Positions 1-10,930 of a stretch of DNA of 64,000 nucleotides are shown in pieces. Each line of letters starts with the position of its first letter. Position 1 is the stretch's first letter. The translations under genes were made by a program, and so were the position numbers. Source of the DNA: GCA-2711565 sp963664245 (GTDB lineage Bacteria > Bacteroidota > Bacteroidia > Bacteroidales > GCA-2711565); contig OY760934.1 of NCBI GenBank assembly GCA_963664245.1, positions 806,001-870,000 on the forward strand, read 5' to 3'. Below the pieces are notes generated by a model, which worked only from the letters and a program-made list of their open reading frames with translations, was not told where the DNA came from and did not search any database.

Positions 1-152
1 TTTCACAATTAAATATAAACAAAAAAAGCCCCACTCAGAAAATATTTTCCACCTCCTTAAATTAATGAGTTTTAAATTCATTAAATGATTTATAAAGTAA
101 GTTCTCAATTTAGTCAGGCGACAATTTTAAACCATTGTCTAACGTTAAAGCC

Positions 153-190
153 CAAAAATTGAAAGCCCCACACAAAGTGCAGGGCTTTCT
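153..190 (-). terminator. Intrinsic terminator after gdhA
   Basis: An 8-bp perfect stem (GAAAGCCC at 161-168 with GGGCTTTC at 182-189) lies just past the gdhA stop. Read on the minus strand, it is followed by AATTTTT. Positions 1-152 are AT-rich and hold no gene I can support. Confidence 0.7.
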
Positions 191-214
191 TCTTACTAAC
201 CTAACAAATAAAAA

Positions 215-1551
<1,337 letters not shown>

Positions 1552-1591
1552 TTTTTAGTATTTTTATATGACTAATATTTAATAAAAAATT

Positions 1592-1630
1592 AATTTTTAA
1601 CGGTGTTAATTAATAACACTGTTAAAAATT
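1592..1630. promoter_or_regulatory. 39-bp inverted repeat in the gdhA leader
   Basis: Arms at 1592-1608 and 1614-1630 pair over 17 bp with one G-T position and a 5-nt loop. The repeat starts about 9 nt downstream of the gdhA -7 box and ends about 40 nt before the ATG at 1551. It is either an operator over the transcription start or a stable 5' stem-loop. It has no long T-tract on the gdhA strand, so it does not look like a plain terminator. Confidence 0.6.
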
Positions 1631-1638
1631 TCACACTA

Positions 1639-1646
1639 CAAAGGTA
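1639..1646 (-). promoter_or_regulatory. gdhA promoter -7 box
   Basis: On the minus strand this reads TACCTTTG, a full match to the Bacteroidota TAnnTTTG -7 consensus, about 90 nt before the gdhA start codon. I did not find a convincing -33 TTTG at the ideal distance. Confidence 0.55.
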
Positions 1647-1708
1647 CAGTTAATTCGTCAATTTAAACAAGCAAAAACCAAAATATTTTTAAACGAATTA
1701 CAAATATT

Positions 1709-4117
1709 TTACGGCTCTTTTGATTCCTCTTTTACTGGGGGGAAAACAGGCACTTCCTGCAAGCGGAAACGATTATATTTCAATATTTTCCAATGTACAT
1801 TTTCCATCCCGTTATTTTTACCGTTTTCGACAAATTTAAGCTCGGTTTGTATGTGCCATGGAGAAAAATACGGCAAACATTCTTTAAAGTTTTTACCAAA
1901 ATTCAACATGGCATTCAGGAAATACCAACTAAAGTCGAAACCGCTAAATGCCAGACTTGTAGGTTCTGTTTTAAATTTGTGTCTGAAACGGTATATAAAA
2001 TCGTTGGTTTCAAGACTTTGATAGTTTACAAAATCGGACGCAAAAGAATGGACATTCAAATTACTCAAAGTTTCGTAATCCATTTTCTCAAAATCAATCC
2101 AGTTAGGAATTCCTATTACTGTTGTAGATAAACTATCGCGAAAAATGTTCAGCTCAGACATCAGGTTTAAGGCAAATACATTATCATCCGTAAAAGTAAA
2201 CACTACATTTTCCCGATAAATAGAGGCATTTTCTTCAAAAACATAAATACTATCCTGCGAATAGTAGAACGGGACAATCCGGTTTGGAATAAACGTACTG
2301 TCGTACATATTAAACTCAATGGTATCCGTTAGTATTCTTTTTCCTTCAATGCGGATAGAACCCAACAATTCATCTTCAACAACAATAAGAGAATCATGAA
2401 ACACTTCTTCGGGCAACTCCAGATAATCGAAACCAGAAGCAACAACGGTTGTAGTATCAGCCAATGATTTTTCAATAATCATATCGTAAATATCCTCGTT
2501 TTGGATATAGTAGCCGCTATCCAATAAGCCCCTGATTTCGGCCGTATATTTCGGAAAATCCCTTTCGGTAAGCTGCTTATGATGTTTCACAAAAAAGATT
2601 TTTGCATCGGTAAAATAAGTCGCCACTAAATTACGGATCATTTCGTAATTATATTCATCGGTTGGCTGGCACTTGAATACGTACGGATTATCAGTAACTA
2701 TCTCTGATCGAGTAGAAAAAGGATTAACAATAGGTATCTTTAGCATTTTTGCAGCCCCACTAATATAATCAAACATCCTCTTATAAACAGGAGCAATAAT
2801 AAGATCCTGATCCCGGAAGCTCGGATCATTAAGCACTTTAATCATTTCAGAAGTACTGTTACTGATATCATAAACCGTAAGCTTAATATGATTTCCAAGA
2901 GCGTTTAAAGAATCAACTGCCATTTTGGTTCCATAATAAAACGGTATAAAACGAAATGAGGGTTCGTTCAAAAATGATTCAATATCTGTTTCCTCGGTAA
3001 TCTTCAGGCTATCAACTTTATCAAGAAAAAACGGAATCATTAACGCAATATTAAGCGAATCACTCTGATTGGCAGCAAGGTTCCAACAATTCAAACTATC
3101 CTGGTTAATCACCTTTTCTTTCACCAAATCAAAAACATCCGTTTTCTTTTCTTCCTCAACAGCCGGTGGGTATTTTCCCTCCACAGGGGGTGTTTTCACT
3201 TCTTCTTTTTGAGGAACAGCTTCTGCTATTTGTTTTTCCTTTTCAGTCTCCCATCCCAACGGGATTTTTACTACCTGACCGGGTTTTAGACGGGTTTTTA
3301 TATCGGGGTTCAATGCCTTTAAATGCTCAACATTTACATTAAATTCACGGGCCAATTTATCTAGTTTGGTTCGACGCCCGATTTTATGCATAAAAAACTC
3401 CTTCTTCTGTTTCTTATCAGGAATAATAATTTGCTGGCCAATTTTCAGGTTGGCAGTCAGACCCGGATTGACTTCTTTTAATTCTTCAATACTCCGATCA
3501 TGATTTAATGCAATGCGGAACAAATTATCGCCGGTTTTGACGACATAAGCATTGTCAGGGATTTTTTCGGCAGGAGCTTGTTCTATTCTTTTTTCTTCTT
3601 TCTCGCTTCGGGGTGAAGTAATTTGTGGAACTTGTTTTTCAATTTTTGTTTTACTAACAGGAATTTTTACATACTGACCAACCCGCAAAGGATCAGATAA
3701 TCCGGGATTTGCACGGTTTAAATCATAATAACTAATCTTATACTGTGATGCGATTTCACGCATATTTTCACCCGACTTAACCACATGATAGAAAAATTCA
3801 TCAGGGTCCTGCTGCAATTGTTTTTCAACTTCCTCTTCACGACTTTTCAGTGGAATCCGAAGTTCCTGCCCAATTTGTATCACATCTTTAGCCAAAGGGT
3901 TTTCAAAAATAATTTCATCCATGGGAATACCATACACCCGGGCTATTGAGTACAGGGTATGCCCTTTTTCAACAACATGGATATAGTATCCTTTTCCATC
4001 AATTCTGACAATTTCTGTACTTTTTTTGATATCAACCGTAGCCTGTGCACTCAAATTAACAGCAGCAAAAATGAATGTCAGGACAAAAACTAAAAACGTA
4101 GATTTTTTGATAAGCAT
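1709..4117 (-). CDS. LysM-repeat protein with periplasmic-binding-like domain
   Basis: This is an exported protein of 802 residues. I start at the ATG at 4117 because it opens a clear signal peptide (MLIKKSTFLVFVLTF, cleaved near NLSAQA); the frame is open further upstream only from a TTG. Four LysM repeats follow in roughly the first 300 residues, each with a YxVxxGxxLxxIA-like start and an NP...IGQ..IP end. The fourth, starting FFMHKIGRRTKL, is the most diverged. After a Lys/Glu/Pro-rich linker, the C-terminal half begins LNIALMIPFFLD and resembles a type I periplasmic substrate-binding fold (family knowledge). LysM repeats bind peptidoglycan. The ligand of the C-terminal domain is unknown. 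It lies 34 nt after guaA and is probably co-transcribed with it. Confidence 0.8.
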   Translation of the reverse strand: MLIKKSTFLVFVLTFIFAAVNLSAQATVDIKKSTEIVRIDGKGYYIHVVEKGHTLYSIARVYGIPMDEIIFENPLAKDVIQIGQELRIPLKSREEEVEKQLQQDPDEFFYHVVKSGENMREIASQYKISYYDLNRANPGLSDPLRVGQYVKIPVSKTKIEKQVPQITSPRSEKEEKRIEQAPAEKIPDNAYVVKTGDNLFRIALNHDRSIEELKEVNPGLTANLKIGQQIIIPDKKQKKEFFMHKIGRRTKLDKLAREFNVNVEHLKALNPDIKTRLKPGQVVKIPLGWETEKEKQIAEAVPQKEEVKTPPVEGKYPPAVEEEKKTDVFDLVKEKVINQDSLNCWNLAANQSDSLNIALMIPFFLDKVDSLKITEETDIESFLNEPSFRFIPFYYGTKMAVDSLNALGNHIKLTVYDISNSTSEMIKVLNDPSFRDQDLIIAPVYKRMFDYISGAAKMLKIPIVNPFSTRSEIVTDNPYVFKCQPTDEYNYEMIRNLVATYFTDAKIFFVKHHKQLTERDFPKYTAEIRGLLDSGYYIQNEDIYDMIIEKSLADTTTVVASGFDYLELPEEVFHDSLIVVEDELLGSIRIEGKRILTDTIEFNMYDSTFIPNRIVPFYYSQDSIYVFEENASIYRENVVFTFTDDNVFALNLMSELNIFRDSLSTTVIGIPNWIDFEKMDYETLSNLNVHSFASDFVNYQSLETNDFIYRFRHKFKTEPTSLAFSGFDFSWYFLNAMLNFGKNFKECLPYFSPWHIQTELKFVENGKNNGMENVHWKILKYNRFRLQEVPVFPPVKEESKEP

Positions 4118-4151
4118 GTGAATAAAAACGAATTTAATAATAAATAATTGT

Positions 4152-5681
4152 TTATTCCCACTCAATTGTTGCCGGCGGTTTTGAACTAATATCGTAAACC
4201 ACGCGGTTAACCCCCTTCACTTTATTAATGATTTCATTTGATACTTTTGACAGGAATTCATAAGGCAAATGCGACCAATCGGCAGTCATTCCATCGGTTG
4301 AACCCACGGCACGAAGCGCAACAACGTTCTCGTAAGTCCGCTCATCGCCCATCACCCCTACCGACTGAACTGGTAACAAAATAGCTGCAGCCTGCCAAAC
4401 CTGGTCATACAAACCAAATTCTTTCAACCCATTGATGTAAATGTAATCAACGTCCTGTAAAATCCGCACCTTTTCACGGGTAATGTCGCCCAAAATACGA
4501 ATCCCCAAACCCGGTCCCGGGAAAGGATGTCGTTTTAAAATTTCATCGGGCATTTCAAGGGCTGCTCCTATCCGGCGAACCTCATCTTTAAACAAAGTGT
4601 TTAGCGGTTCCACAATTTTAAGTTTCATAAAATCGGGCAAGCCGCCTACATTGTGGTGCGATTTAATGGTTGCCGACGGTCCTTTAACCGAAACCGACTC
4701 AATCACGTCCGGGTAGATGGTTCCCTGGGCCAGCCATTCTACATCTTTAATTTGATGGGCTTCATCGTCAAACACATCAATAAAGGTGTTTCCGATAATT
4801 TTACGTTTTTTCTCGGGCTCTTCAACGCCGGCCAGCTTATCCAAAAACTGGTCTCTGGCATCCACGCCTTTTACATTTAACCCCAAACCTTTATATTGTT
4901 CAAGAACGTCTTCAAATTCATTTTTACGCAACAGGCCATTATCTACAAAAATGCAGTGCAGGTTCTTGCCTATTGCTCGATGTAGTAGCATAGCAGCTAC
5001 TGAAGAATCGACCCCACCCGATAAACCAAGCACTACTTTCTCATCACCAAGTTTTTCTTTTAATCCCTGAACCGTGGTTTCGATAAACGAATCCGGAGTC
5101 CAGGAAGCAGTACAGCCGCAAATATCAATCACAAAATTTTTAAGCAATTTTTGACCTTCGGTTGAATGATACACCTCGGGGTGGAACTGAATGCCATAAG
5201 TCTGCTCATCTTTGATTTTATAACCGGCCACTTCAACATCCGAAGTACTGGTAATGGTTTCAAAGTTTTCGGGGATTTGCAAAATAGTATCGCCATGCGA
5301 CATCCACACCTGACTGTTGAGGGTCATCCCTTTTAATAGTTCACTTTTTTCGTTGATAAACGAAAGGTTGGCCCGGCCATATTCGCGAATGGTTGAACGC
5401 ATTAGTTCGCCACCGGCATCTTTAGCCAAAAATTGGGCTCCATAGCAAACACCCAACAACGGGAATCTTGATTTAATATTAGATAAATCCGGCACCGGGG
5501 CATCTTCATCCATCACAGAAAAAGGACTTCCTGATAAAACAACCCCCTTAATATAATCGTCCAGTTCGGGAATTTTATTGAAGGGGTGAATCTCGCAATA
5601 AACATTTAACTCCCTAACCCTGCGTGCAATAAGCTGTGTGTATTGGGAACCAAAATCCAATATCAAAATCGTTTCTTCCAT
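4152..5681 (-). CDS. guaA: GMP synthase (glutamine-hydrolysing)
   Basis: It converts XMP, glutamine and ATP to GMP in cytosolic purine synthesis. The 509-residue form starting at 5681 (MEETILILDFGSQYTQ) fits the family better than the upstream ATG at 5705, which adds eight unconserved residues. The N-terminal class I glutamine amidotransferase has its Cys79 (GVCYGAQ) and the His167/Glu169 pair (FHPEV). The ATP-pyrophosphatase P-loop is SGGVDSS at 221-227. The C-terminal dimerisation domain is complete and ends in PPATIEWE. It is followed at 34 nt by the LysM fusion gene. Confidence 0.97.
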   Translation of the reverse strand: MEETILILDFGSQYTQLIARRVRELNVYCEIHPFNKIPELDDYIKGVVLSGSPFSVMDEDAPVPDLSNIKSRFPLLGVCYGAQFLAKDAGGELMRSTIREYGRANLSFINEKSELLKGMTLNSQVWMSHGDTILQIPENFETITSTSDVEVAGYKIKDEQTYGIQFHPEVYHSTEGQKLLKNFVIDICGCTASWTPDSFIETTVQGLKEKLGDEKVVLGLSGGVDSSVAAMLLHRAIGKNLHCIFVDNGLLRKNEFEDVLEQYKGLGLNVKGVDARDQFLDKLAGVEEPEKKRKIIGNTFIDVFDDEAHQIKDVEWLAQGTIYPDVIESVSVKGPSATIKSHHNVGGLPDFMKLKIVEPLNTLFKDEVRRIGAALEMPDEILKRHPFPGPGLGIRILGDITREKVRILQDVDYIYINGLKEFGLYDQVWQAAAILLPVQSVGVMGDERTYENVVALRAVGSTDGMTADWSHLPYEFLSKVSNEIINKVKGVNRVVYDISSKPPATIEWE

Positions 5682-5821
5682 GGCGCAAAGATATTCATTT
5701 TTCATCAGTCAGTTTGCCAAAATTGCAACGAATAGATTAAAAATTCATAAGAATTATTAATACTTATCAACATTTGAGCTTTGAAATAGTTTATGTAATT
5801 TTACAGGAGAAAAATAATATT

Positions 5822-7216
5822 ATGTCTGCAAAAAAGAAAGCTTCGAAAAGCACTAAAAAGTCGAAAAAAAGAAAAGTTTTTAAAATCATACTCTTTGCTC
5901 TTTGTATTATTATTTTGAGTGCAATAGGCGGGGGAGTTTACCTGTTTAAGTCGTGGAAGAGCGAAGCCGTAGCTAAAGCCTTTTATAAAAGCGACACTAT
6001 TATGACCAGCATGGGCCCCATCGAATACAAAAGCATGGGCACGGGGCCGGTAATTTTATTATCGCACATGGGCGGTTCCGGTTCCGACAATATTGTTTTT
6101 TTCAAACGCATTGCCCAGGCCGGGTTTCAGATTATTTGCCCTTCTCGTCCGGGTTATTTAGGAACCCCTTTAACCGTTAATGCCGATTTTGAATATCAGG
6201 CCGACCTTTACGCCGAGCTGCTAAACAGCCTAAAAATAAAAGAGAAAGTATATGTCATGGGAGTTTCGCTGGGAGGACCTCCGGCTATCGAGTTCGCTCA
6301 CAAATACCCGCAAAAATGCAAAGCCCTTATTTTGCACAGTGCAATTACCCGGCAATATACTTTAGGGGATGAATATTCATCCATCTACAAAAAAATTACA
6401 TCAAAAAATTTCCAGAATATTTATAACTGGCTAAGCTCAGAAAGCTCGAAATATTTCAAAAACAAACACCTCGAAAAATTATTAGAACTGGCAGCCGATC
6501 AGCCGGAAATTATTATTGAGCAAATGGCTGAATACCTGGCCATGGAAGACGCTACTTTTTTCAATTTGCAGTTTTTTGACGAAACCACCTCCCCTTTCAG
6601 CATGCGTACAAACGGACTGGAAAATGATTTAAAATATGCAAAAAACTACCAGACGAAAAAGCTAAAAGTGCCGATACTAATTACACATAGCACCATTGAT
6701 AAACTGGTCAGGTTTAATCATGCCAACTCTTTTGTAGAACTCAACCCTGAAGCCGAATTATTTTCTTACGAAGGTTTTGGCCATGCTTTTTGGTTTGGCG
6801 ATGAATGGGAAAAGATCAAAGAAAAAACATTAAACTTCCTGAAGGAAACAGAAGAAAGCCTTAAACCTAAACCGAAGCCAAAAAAACCCGTAATCAAGGA
6901 TAAAAATATACGCAAATTGGTTTCAAATACCTGGGTGAACCGTGATAACGGGGCGATGTTGAAAATATATCCAAATGGCTCGTTCACGCTTGATTTTCCG
7001 GGAGTAGACTCAAATGCAAATGTTAGCGGAGCGGCACAGTTTACCAAAACCCATGTAACTTTTTACGTTTCCTCAAAAAGGTTTAAAAACTATTGTTTTC
7101 AAATTAAAGGACGATACAAATATTCCTTTAAAAAAGATGAACTGATTTTGGAAGTTGTCAGCGATAAGTGTTTTCAACGCACAGAACATTTCACTGCAGG
7201 CTGGTTTAAGCTTTAG
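5822..7216 (+). CDS. Membrane-anchored alpha/beta hydrolase
   Basis: The protein has 464 residues from the ATG at 5822. The frame is open upstream only from a TTG. A Lys/Ser-rich N-terminus precedes one membrane segment (IILFALCIIILSAIGGGVYLF). The alpha/beta hydrolase fold carries the nucleophile elbow GVSLGG, an acid candidate in STIDKLV and a His in FGHAFWFGDEW. After a KPKPKPKKP linker, about 100 C-terminal residues (VSNTWVNRDNGAMLKIYPNG onward) look like a small beta-sheet, lipocalin-like domain (inference). The substrate is unknown. It converges on the M23 gene with no spacer between the stop codons. Confidence 0.75.
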   Translation: MSAKKKASKSTKKSKKRKVFKIILFALCIIILSAIGGGVYLFKSWKSEAVAKAFYKSDTIMTSMGPIEYKSMGTGPVILLSHMGGSGSDNIVFFKRIAQAGFQIICPSRPGYLGTPLTVNADFEYQADLYAELLNSLKIKEKVYVMGVSLGGPPAIEFAHKYPQKCKALILHSAITRQYTLGDEYSSIYKKITSKNFQNIYNWLSSESSKYFKNKHLEKLLELAADQPEIIIEQMAEYLAMEDATFFNLQFFDETTSPFSMRTNGLENDLKYAKNYQTKKLKVPILITHSTIDKLVRFNHANSFVELNPEAELFSYEGFGHAFWFGDEWEKIKEKTLNFLKETEESLKPKPKPKKPVIKDKNIRKLVSNTWVNRDNGAMLKIYPNGSFTLDFPGVDSNANVSGAAQFTKTHVTFYVSSKRFKNYCFQIKGRYKYSFKKDELILEVVSDKCFQRTEHFTAGWFKL

Positions 7217-8926
7217 CTAAAAGAAAACATCGGCTTTAAATTCAGATTTGTTGTTTTTGCCGTCAACCACTTCCAGCTTAAACGTATTTTTACCGTTGTT
7301 CATTTTATGATCCACAAAATAGGTCAAGGATTCGTTTTTGGGATCGTAATCCATAAGAATCCATTGCCCGTTCAGTGTTCCACGGTACGAATCAATTCCC
7401 GAACACTCGTCCTTAATTTTAAAACTTATTTTTTTATACCCACTGATTTTTTTGCGGTCATGGATGTTTAATGCTTTAATTTCTGGCGGAATGGTATCAA
7501 TCGCCACGGCAAATTTTCCAAAGCCACGATGATCCGCCTTAACAAAACCATCCGAGTACGACCCTCCAACGGCAACAGGCGTTTCTTCGGTTAAGTCAAC
7601 AATCAAAGCTTTTGAAGTCAACTCTTTGGGCAAACCATTGGTCTTAATTCTCATGCGGTACGGCTTATGAAGCGGAACCTGTTCGCGGTGAACACAATGA
7701 ATATTGGAATACAAATCCTCACCACCTTCTTCGGCAGAATATTCAAAATTGAAGGATTCATAAAAGCTTCCCGGTTTAAATTTCAATTTAATTTCTTCGT
7801 TCTCAAAATGATTTTCTTTATCCCAGGCAAACCATTGCCCGCCTTTTTCTTCTTCGACCAAATCGCCGCTCATAGGCCTGGATTGAAGCTTACACGTCAG
7901 GCGGGAAGTATTGCCATAAGCATCTTTTATTTCGTAAATCAGCGTATGGATTTTATCGTCGTTAAAAAGAACTTTCCCATTTTTATAGACATTTTTTATG
8001 GTGCTCAACTTATTGCCCTCATCCACAAAGCCGCGCTGGTAGCGTTCGCTGTGATCCACATAATGAGCATAATCAATATAGCTATTGATATACCTTGTTT
8101 CGGAAAAAGCAAACCGTTCTATTTCATGCTTAAAAACCAAGCTCGAATCAATCAGCAACTCCACCGAATAAAGACCGACATTATTATGGCTGTCGTTCAT
8201 TAAATCGTATGCTTTAATGGCAAAACCTATTTCTCCGGAAACAACAACGGGTTCCTTACGCTTTAAACGATAAACCATTCCCCAGCCTTCGGGTTTAAAT
8301 TCCCAAGGCACTTCTTTTCCGTTTACGCTTGAACCTTTCGTCAACGGATAAATTTTCAGTCCCTTAATTTTAGGACGGATATAATCTTTTATTTCGAAAC
8401 CAAATAATAACGGATTGATCGGTTTTTCGCTGCGCGTATCCCTGATTTCGAAATGAAGGTGTGGCCCTGCCGATCCACCCGAATTTCCTGAAAGGGCAAT
8501 AACCTCACCCTGGCTAACCATAAACTGGTTCACCCGTGGGTACAAATCAACTGCAAAAGACTCTTTACTGTACTGTTGTTCTTTCACCCATTTGTCGAGT
8601 CTTTCGTTAAAAGACGACAAGTGTCCGTAAACAGAGGTGTAGCCGTTTCCGTGACGAATATAAATAGCTTTGCCGAACCCAAACGGAGAAACTTTAATGC
8701 GGCTAATATAGCCGTCGGCTATGGCATATATTTTTTTACCGCTTTCGCCACCGGTTTTTATGTCGATGCCCGAATGAAAATGATTTCCCCGCAGCTCGCC
8801 AAAATTCCCCGACAATAACATTTTAAAATCAACTGGTGCAATAAAATCTTTTTTAGGGTATTTATCCTGACTGTATAAAAAAACTGAACTAATAAAAAAT
8901 ACTGATAATAAAATTACTTTCCTCAT
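7217..8926 (-). CDS. M23 family metallopeptidase
   Basis: A secreted 569-residue protein with signal peptide MRKVILLSVFFISSVFLYSQ. The LytM/M23 zinc-peptidase domain covers about residues 30-170. It has the HxxxD motif (His51, Asp55 in HSGID) and HxH (His156, His158 in GPHLHFE), so all zinc ligands are present. Family members cut peptidoglycan cross-links. About 400 further residues are predicted mainly beta and contain no domain I can name. The start overlaps the upstream HAD gene by one base (TAATG), so translational coupling is likely. Confidence 0.88.
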   Translation of the reverse strand: MRKVILLSVFFISSVFLYSQDKYPKKDFIAPVDFKMLLSGNFGELRGNHFHSGIDIKTGGESGKKIYAIADGYISRIKVSPFGFGKAIYIRHGNGYTSVYGHLSSFNERLDKWVKEQQYSKESFAVDLYPRVNQFMVSQGEVIALSGNSGGSAGPHLHFEIRDTRSEKPINPLLFGFEIKDYIRPKIKGLKIYPLTKGSSVNGKEVPWEFKPEGWGMVYRLKRKEPVVVSGEIGFAIKAYDLMNDSHNNVGLYSVELLIDSSLVFKHEIERFAFSETRYINSYIDYAHYVDHSERYQRGFVDEGNKLSTIKNVYKNGKVLFNDDKIHTLIYEIKDAYGNTSRLTCKLQSRPMSGDLVEEEKGGQWFAWDKENHFENEEIKLKFKPGSFYESFNFEYSAEEGGEDLYSNIHCVHREQVPLHKPYRMRIKTNGLPKELTSKALIVDLTEETPVAVGGSYSDGFVKADHRGFGKFAVAIDTIPPEIKALNIHDRKKISGYKKISFKIKDECSGIDSYRGTLNGQWILMDYDPKNESLTYFVDHKMNNGKNTFKLEVVDGKNNKSEFKADVFF

Positions 8927-9414
8927 TAAATTGTTTGAATTAATTCCGGCTTTATCTCAGTTAGCCGATGAACCACAACATCCGCTTTTAGGAATCCGCC
9001 ATCATGTTTATTTTCGTTAAAAAAGATGGTTTTCAGGCCTGCATTTTTCGCCCCAACAATATCTTTTTCGTAACTGTTTCCTATCATTACACATTCATCG
9101 GTTCTGAACCCAGATTGATTTATCACCGATTCAAAAAAGCGAGGATCGGGCTTTTTATACCCCAATTCTTTTTGGCTGAAAAACTTTTGAAAATATTTTT
9201 CGGCTCCAACACGCTTGAGCGACATAATCATTTCTGGCGTATGCGAACAATCGGCCGAAGTTGCAATAATACAAGTATAATTTGCCTGCATGCTTTGCAG
9301 CATTTTTTCAGCACCGGGAACCCAGTCAACTTTTGCCCAAAGGTGCATTGGGCCAGGCAAAGCAAAATCGCGCATAATGGTATCCCCCCAGTCAAAAATC
9401 AAAGCCTTAATCAT
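8926..9414 (-). CDS. HAD-superfamily hydrolase
   Basis: A 162-residue haloacid dehalogenase-type phosphatase. Motif I is FDWGDT: the nucleophile Asp8 is present, but the usual second Asp of DxD is Gly. This variant is seen in some HAD branches and may alter catalysis. Motif II lies in IIATSADC, the motif III Lys in YKKPDPRFF and the motif IV acidic residues in MIGNSYEKDIVGAKNAG. The cap is small. The substrate cannot be predicted. It is the first gene of a two-gene unit with the M23 peptidase. Confidence 0.85.
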   Translation of the reverse strand: MIKALIFDWGDTIMRDFALPGPMHLWAKVDWVPGAEKMLQSMQANYTCIIATSADCSHTPEMIMSLKRVGAEKYFQKFFSQKELGYKKPDPRFFESVINQSGFRTDECVMIGNSYEKDIVGAKNAGLKTIFFNENKHDGGFLKADVVVHRLTEIKPELIQTI

Positions 9415-9557
9415 ACTTGTTTAATTTAGGTCCAAAATTAATTGTTTTGTTTTTACCATTTGTTATTTACTCATTAAAATAATTCAATCTATTATATTTA
9501 AAAGCATTAAAATTTCGCCAAAGCAATATTTACAAAAACACAAGATGTATCAAAACA

Positions 9558-9584
9558 AAAAAACCCCTCGCCTTTGGCGAGGGG
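9558..9584 (-). terminator. Intrinsic terminator after the SPOR outer-membrane gene
   Basis: A 9-bp perfect stem (CCCCTCGCC at 9564-9572, GGCGAGGGG at 9576-9584) with a 3-nt loop. On the minus strand it is followed by seven T. It lies directly downstream of the gene ending at 9593. Confidence 0.85.
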
Positions 9585-9592
9585 CTTACTCC

Positions 9593-10753
9593 TTATTTAT
9601 CTTGAGGTAATTTCTGTAATCGTTTTCCTTTGCTAAATGCTACAACAAACGCATCCGGGATATTATGACGCGAGCGGATTTGATTTCTCAACGCCCGGGC
9701 TTCTTCGTAAGTTGCAAACGAACCTACCGAATAAATATAATAGCCATTATTCATATCTTCTTTAATCTCCATCGTAATATTATACTTGTTCTTAAGCATT
9801 TCAGTTGAAATATGTTTGCCATATTTCGCAAGAATCTGAACCCTGTATTCAGGCTCCGGAATCATGATAACAGGCTCTTCAACAACTATTTTTTCCTCCA
9901 CCACCGGTTCTTTAATAATTTCCGGTTCTACCTCTTTTACAATTTCAGGTTCTTCCTTGGGTTCCTCTTTTGGCTCTTCTTTCGGCTTTTGTACTATCGG
10001 CTGTGGAGTTATTTGCTGAACCGGTTTTTCAACAGGCGCAGTTTTACTTTTCTTATGCCCAAACCTGAAAGACAACCCCAATGAAGTGTAATTATACATA
10101 TCGTATTTAGTTCCTCCCTCGTAAAGATCCATATAATCGGAATTCATTCCACGGGTAACCGATTCAAAATTAAGGCTGACTTTATCACTGATTTTGTAAT
10201 CGATTCCCAAACCACCGGTGAGTATTGTTTCCAGCGTACGGCCTCCAAGCCCACTTCCGTTTCCATATCCTTGATAGGCAATGGCGTTATCCGTTGAAAT
10301 TTCTTTTAACTCCGAATTAAAATTTGTTGCTCCTACCCCTGCAACCAAATAAAAATTCACCTTGCGATCAGGATTATACTGCCCGATCAAATTATTAAGA
10401 TTGATGGTTGCATTCAGGTTCGCTTCATAATAATTTGATTCGAAATAACGGTCCAGTTCATTGATTCCACCTAACACTTCACCCGTTAACAACTGGAGCC
10501 TTAAACCAAACACCGGCGAAAACTGGCGACCAAACTGAATACCTCCACCAAATTTCCATTCACTAAAATTACTGTTGCTGGCAGGAATAAGATTATTTTG
10601 GCGAAGATCACCAAAAAAAGTACTTAATCCTCCATTTGCATTTAGCTCCCAATACGGGTAAAATGTTTTATTTGTTTGCCCGTAAGAAAAAGAAAAAATG
10701 GCAAATAACAATACTATAAAGGGATATCGAAAAATTGATAGTTTGATTTTCAT
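9593..10753 (-). CDS. Outer-membrane beta-barrel protein with C-terminal SPOR-like domain
   Basis: The protein has 386 residues. I start at the ATG at 10753, which opens the signal peptide MKIKLSIFRYPFIVLLFAIFSFSYGQ. About 200 residues resemble an eight-stranded OmpA/OmpW-type barrel (WELNANGGLSTFFGDLRQN ... YNYTSLGLSFRFGHK). A Pro/Glu/Lys-rich linker with KEEP repeats follows, then about 75 residues beginning EPEYRVQILAKYG, which resemble a SPOR peptidoglycan-binding fold. By analogy it would tether the outer membrane to the cell wall. It is a single-gene unit with its own terminator. Confidence 0.8.
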   Translation of the reverse strand: MKIKLSIFRYPFIVLLFAIFSFSYGQTNKTFYPYWELNANGGLSTFFGDLRQNNLIPASNSNFSEWKFGGGIQFGRQFSPVFGLRLQLLTGEVLGGINELDRYFESNYYEANLNATINLNNLIGQYNPDRKVNFYLVAGVGATNFNSELKEISTDNAIAYQGYGNGSGLGGRTLETILTGGLGIDYKISDKVSLNFESVTRGMNSDYMDLYEGGTKYDMYNYTSLGLSFRFGHKKSKTAPVEKPVQQITPQPIVQKPKEEPKEEPKEEPEIVKEVEPEIIKEPVVEEKIVVEEPVIMIPEPEYRVQILAKYGKHISTEMLKNKYNITMEIKEDMNNGYYIYSVGSFATYEEARALRNQIRSRHNIPDAFVVAFSKGKRLQKLPQDK

Positions 10754-10880
10754 AATCAAAGGAGTTTGGGTTTAATATATATTAATACAATCATAAAAGT
10801 ATAATGTTATCTATCTTTAAACAAAGTAGGCTCATTATAATTATCAACAAAAACTTGTTGACAGGCAGTATTCAATTGAG

Positions 10881-10915
10881 CATAAAAAAAGCCCCTCGCC
10901 AAGGCAAGGGGCTTT
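10881..10915 (-). terminator. Intrinsic terminator after the M49 peptidase gene
   Basis: The stem pairs AAAGCCCCTCGCC (10888-10900) with 10903-10915, with one G-U pair in the minus-strand RNA. The minus strand continues with a T-tract. It ends the gcvT-peptidase transcription unit. Confidence 0.8.
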
Positions 10916-10930
10916 CTGTAAATTTACCGT

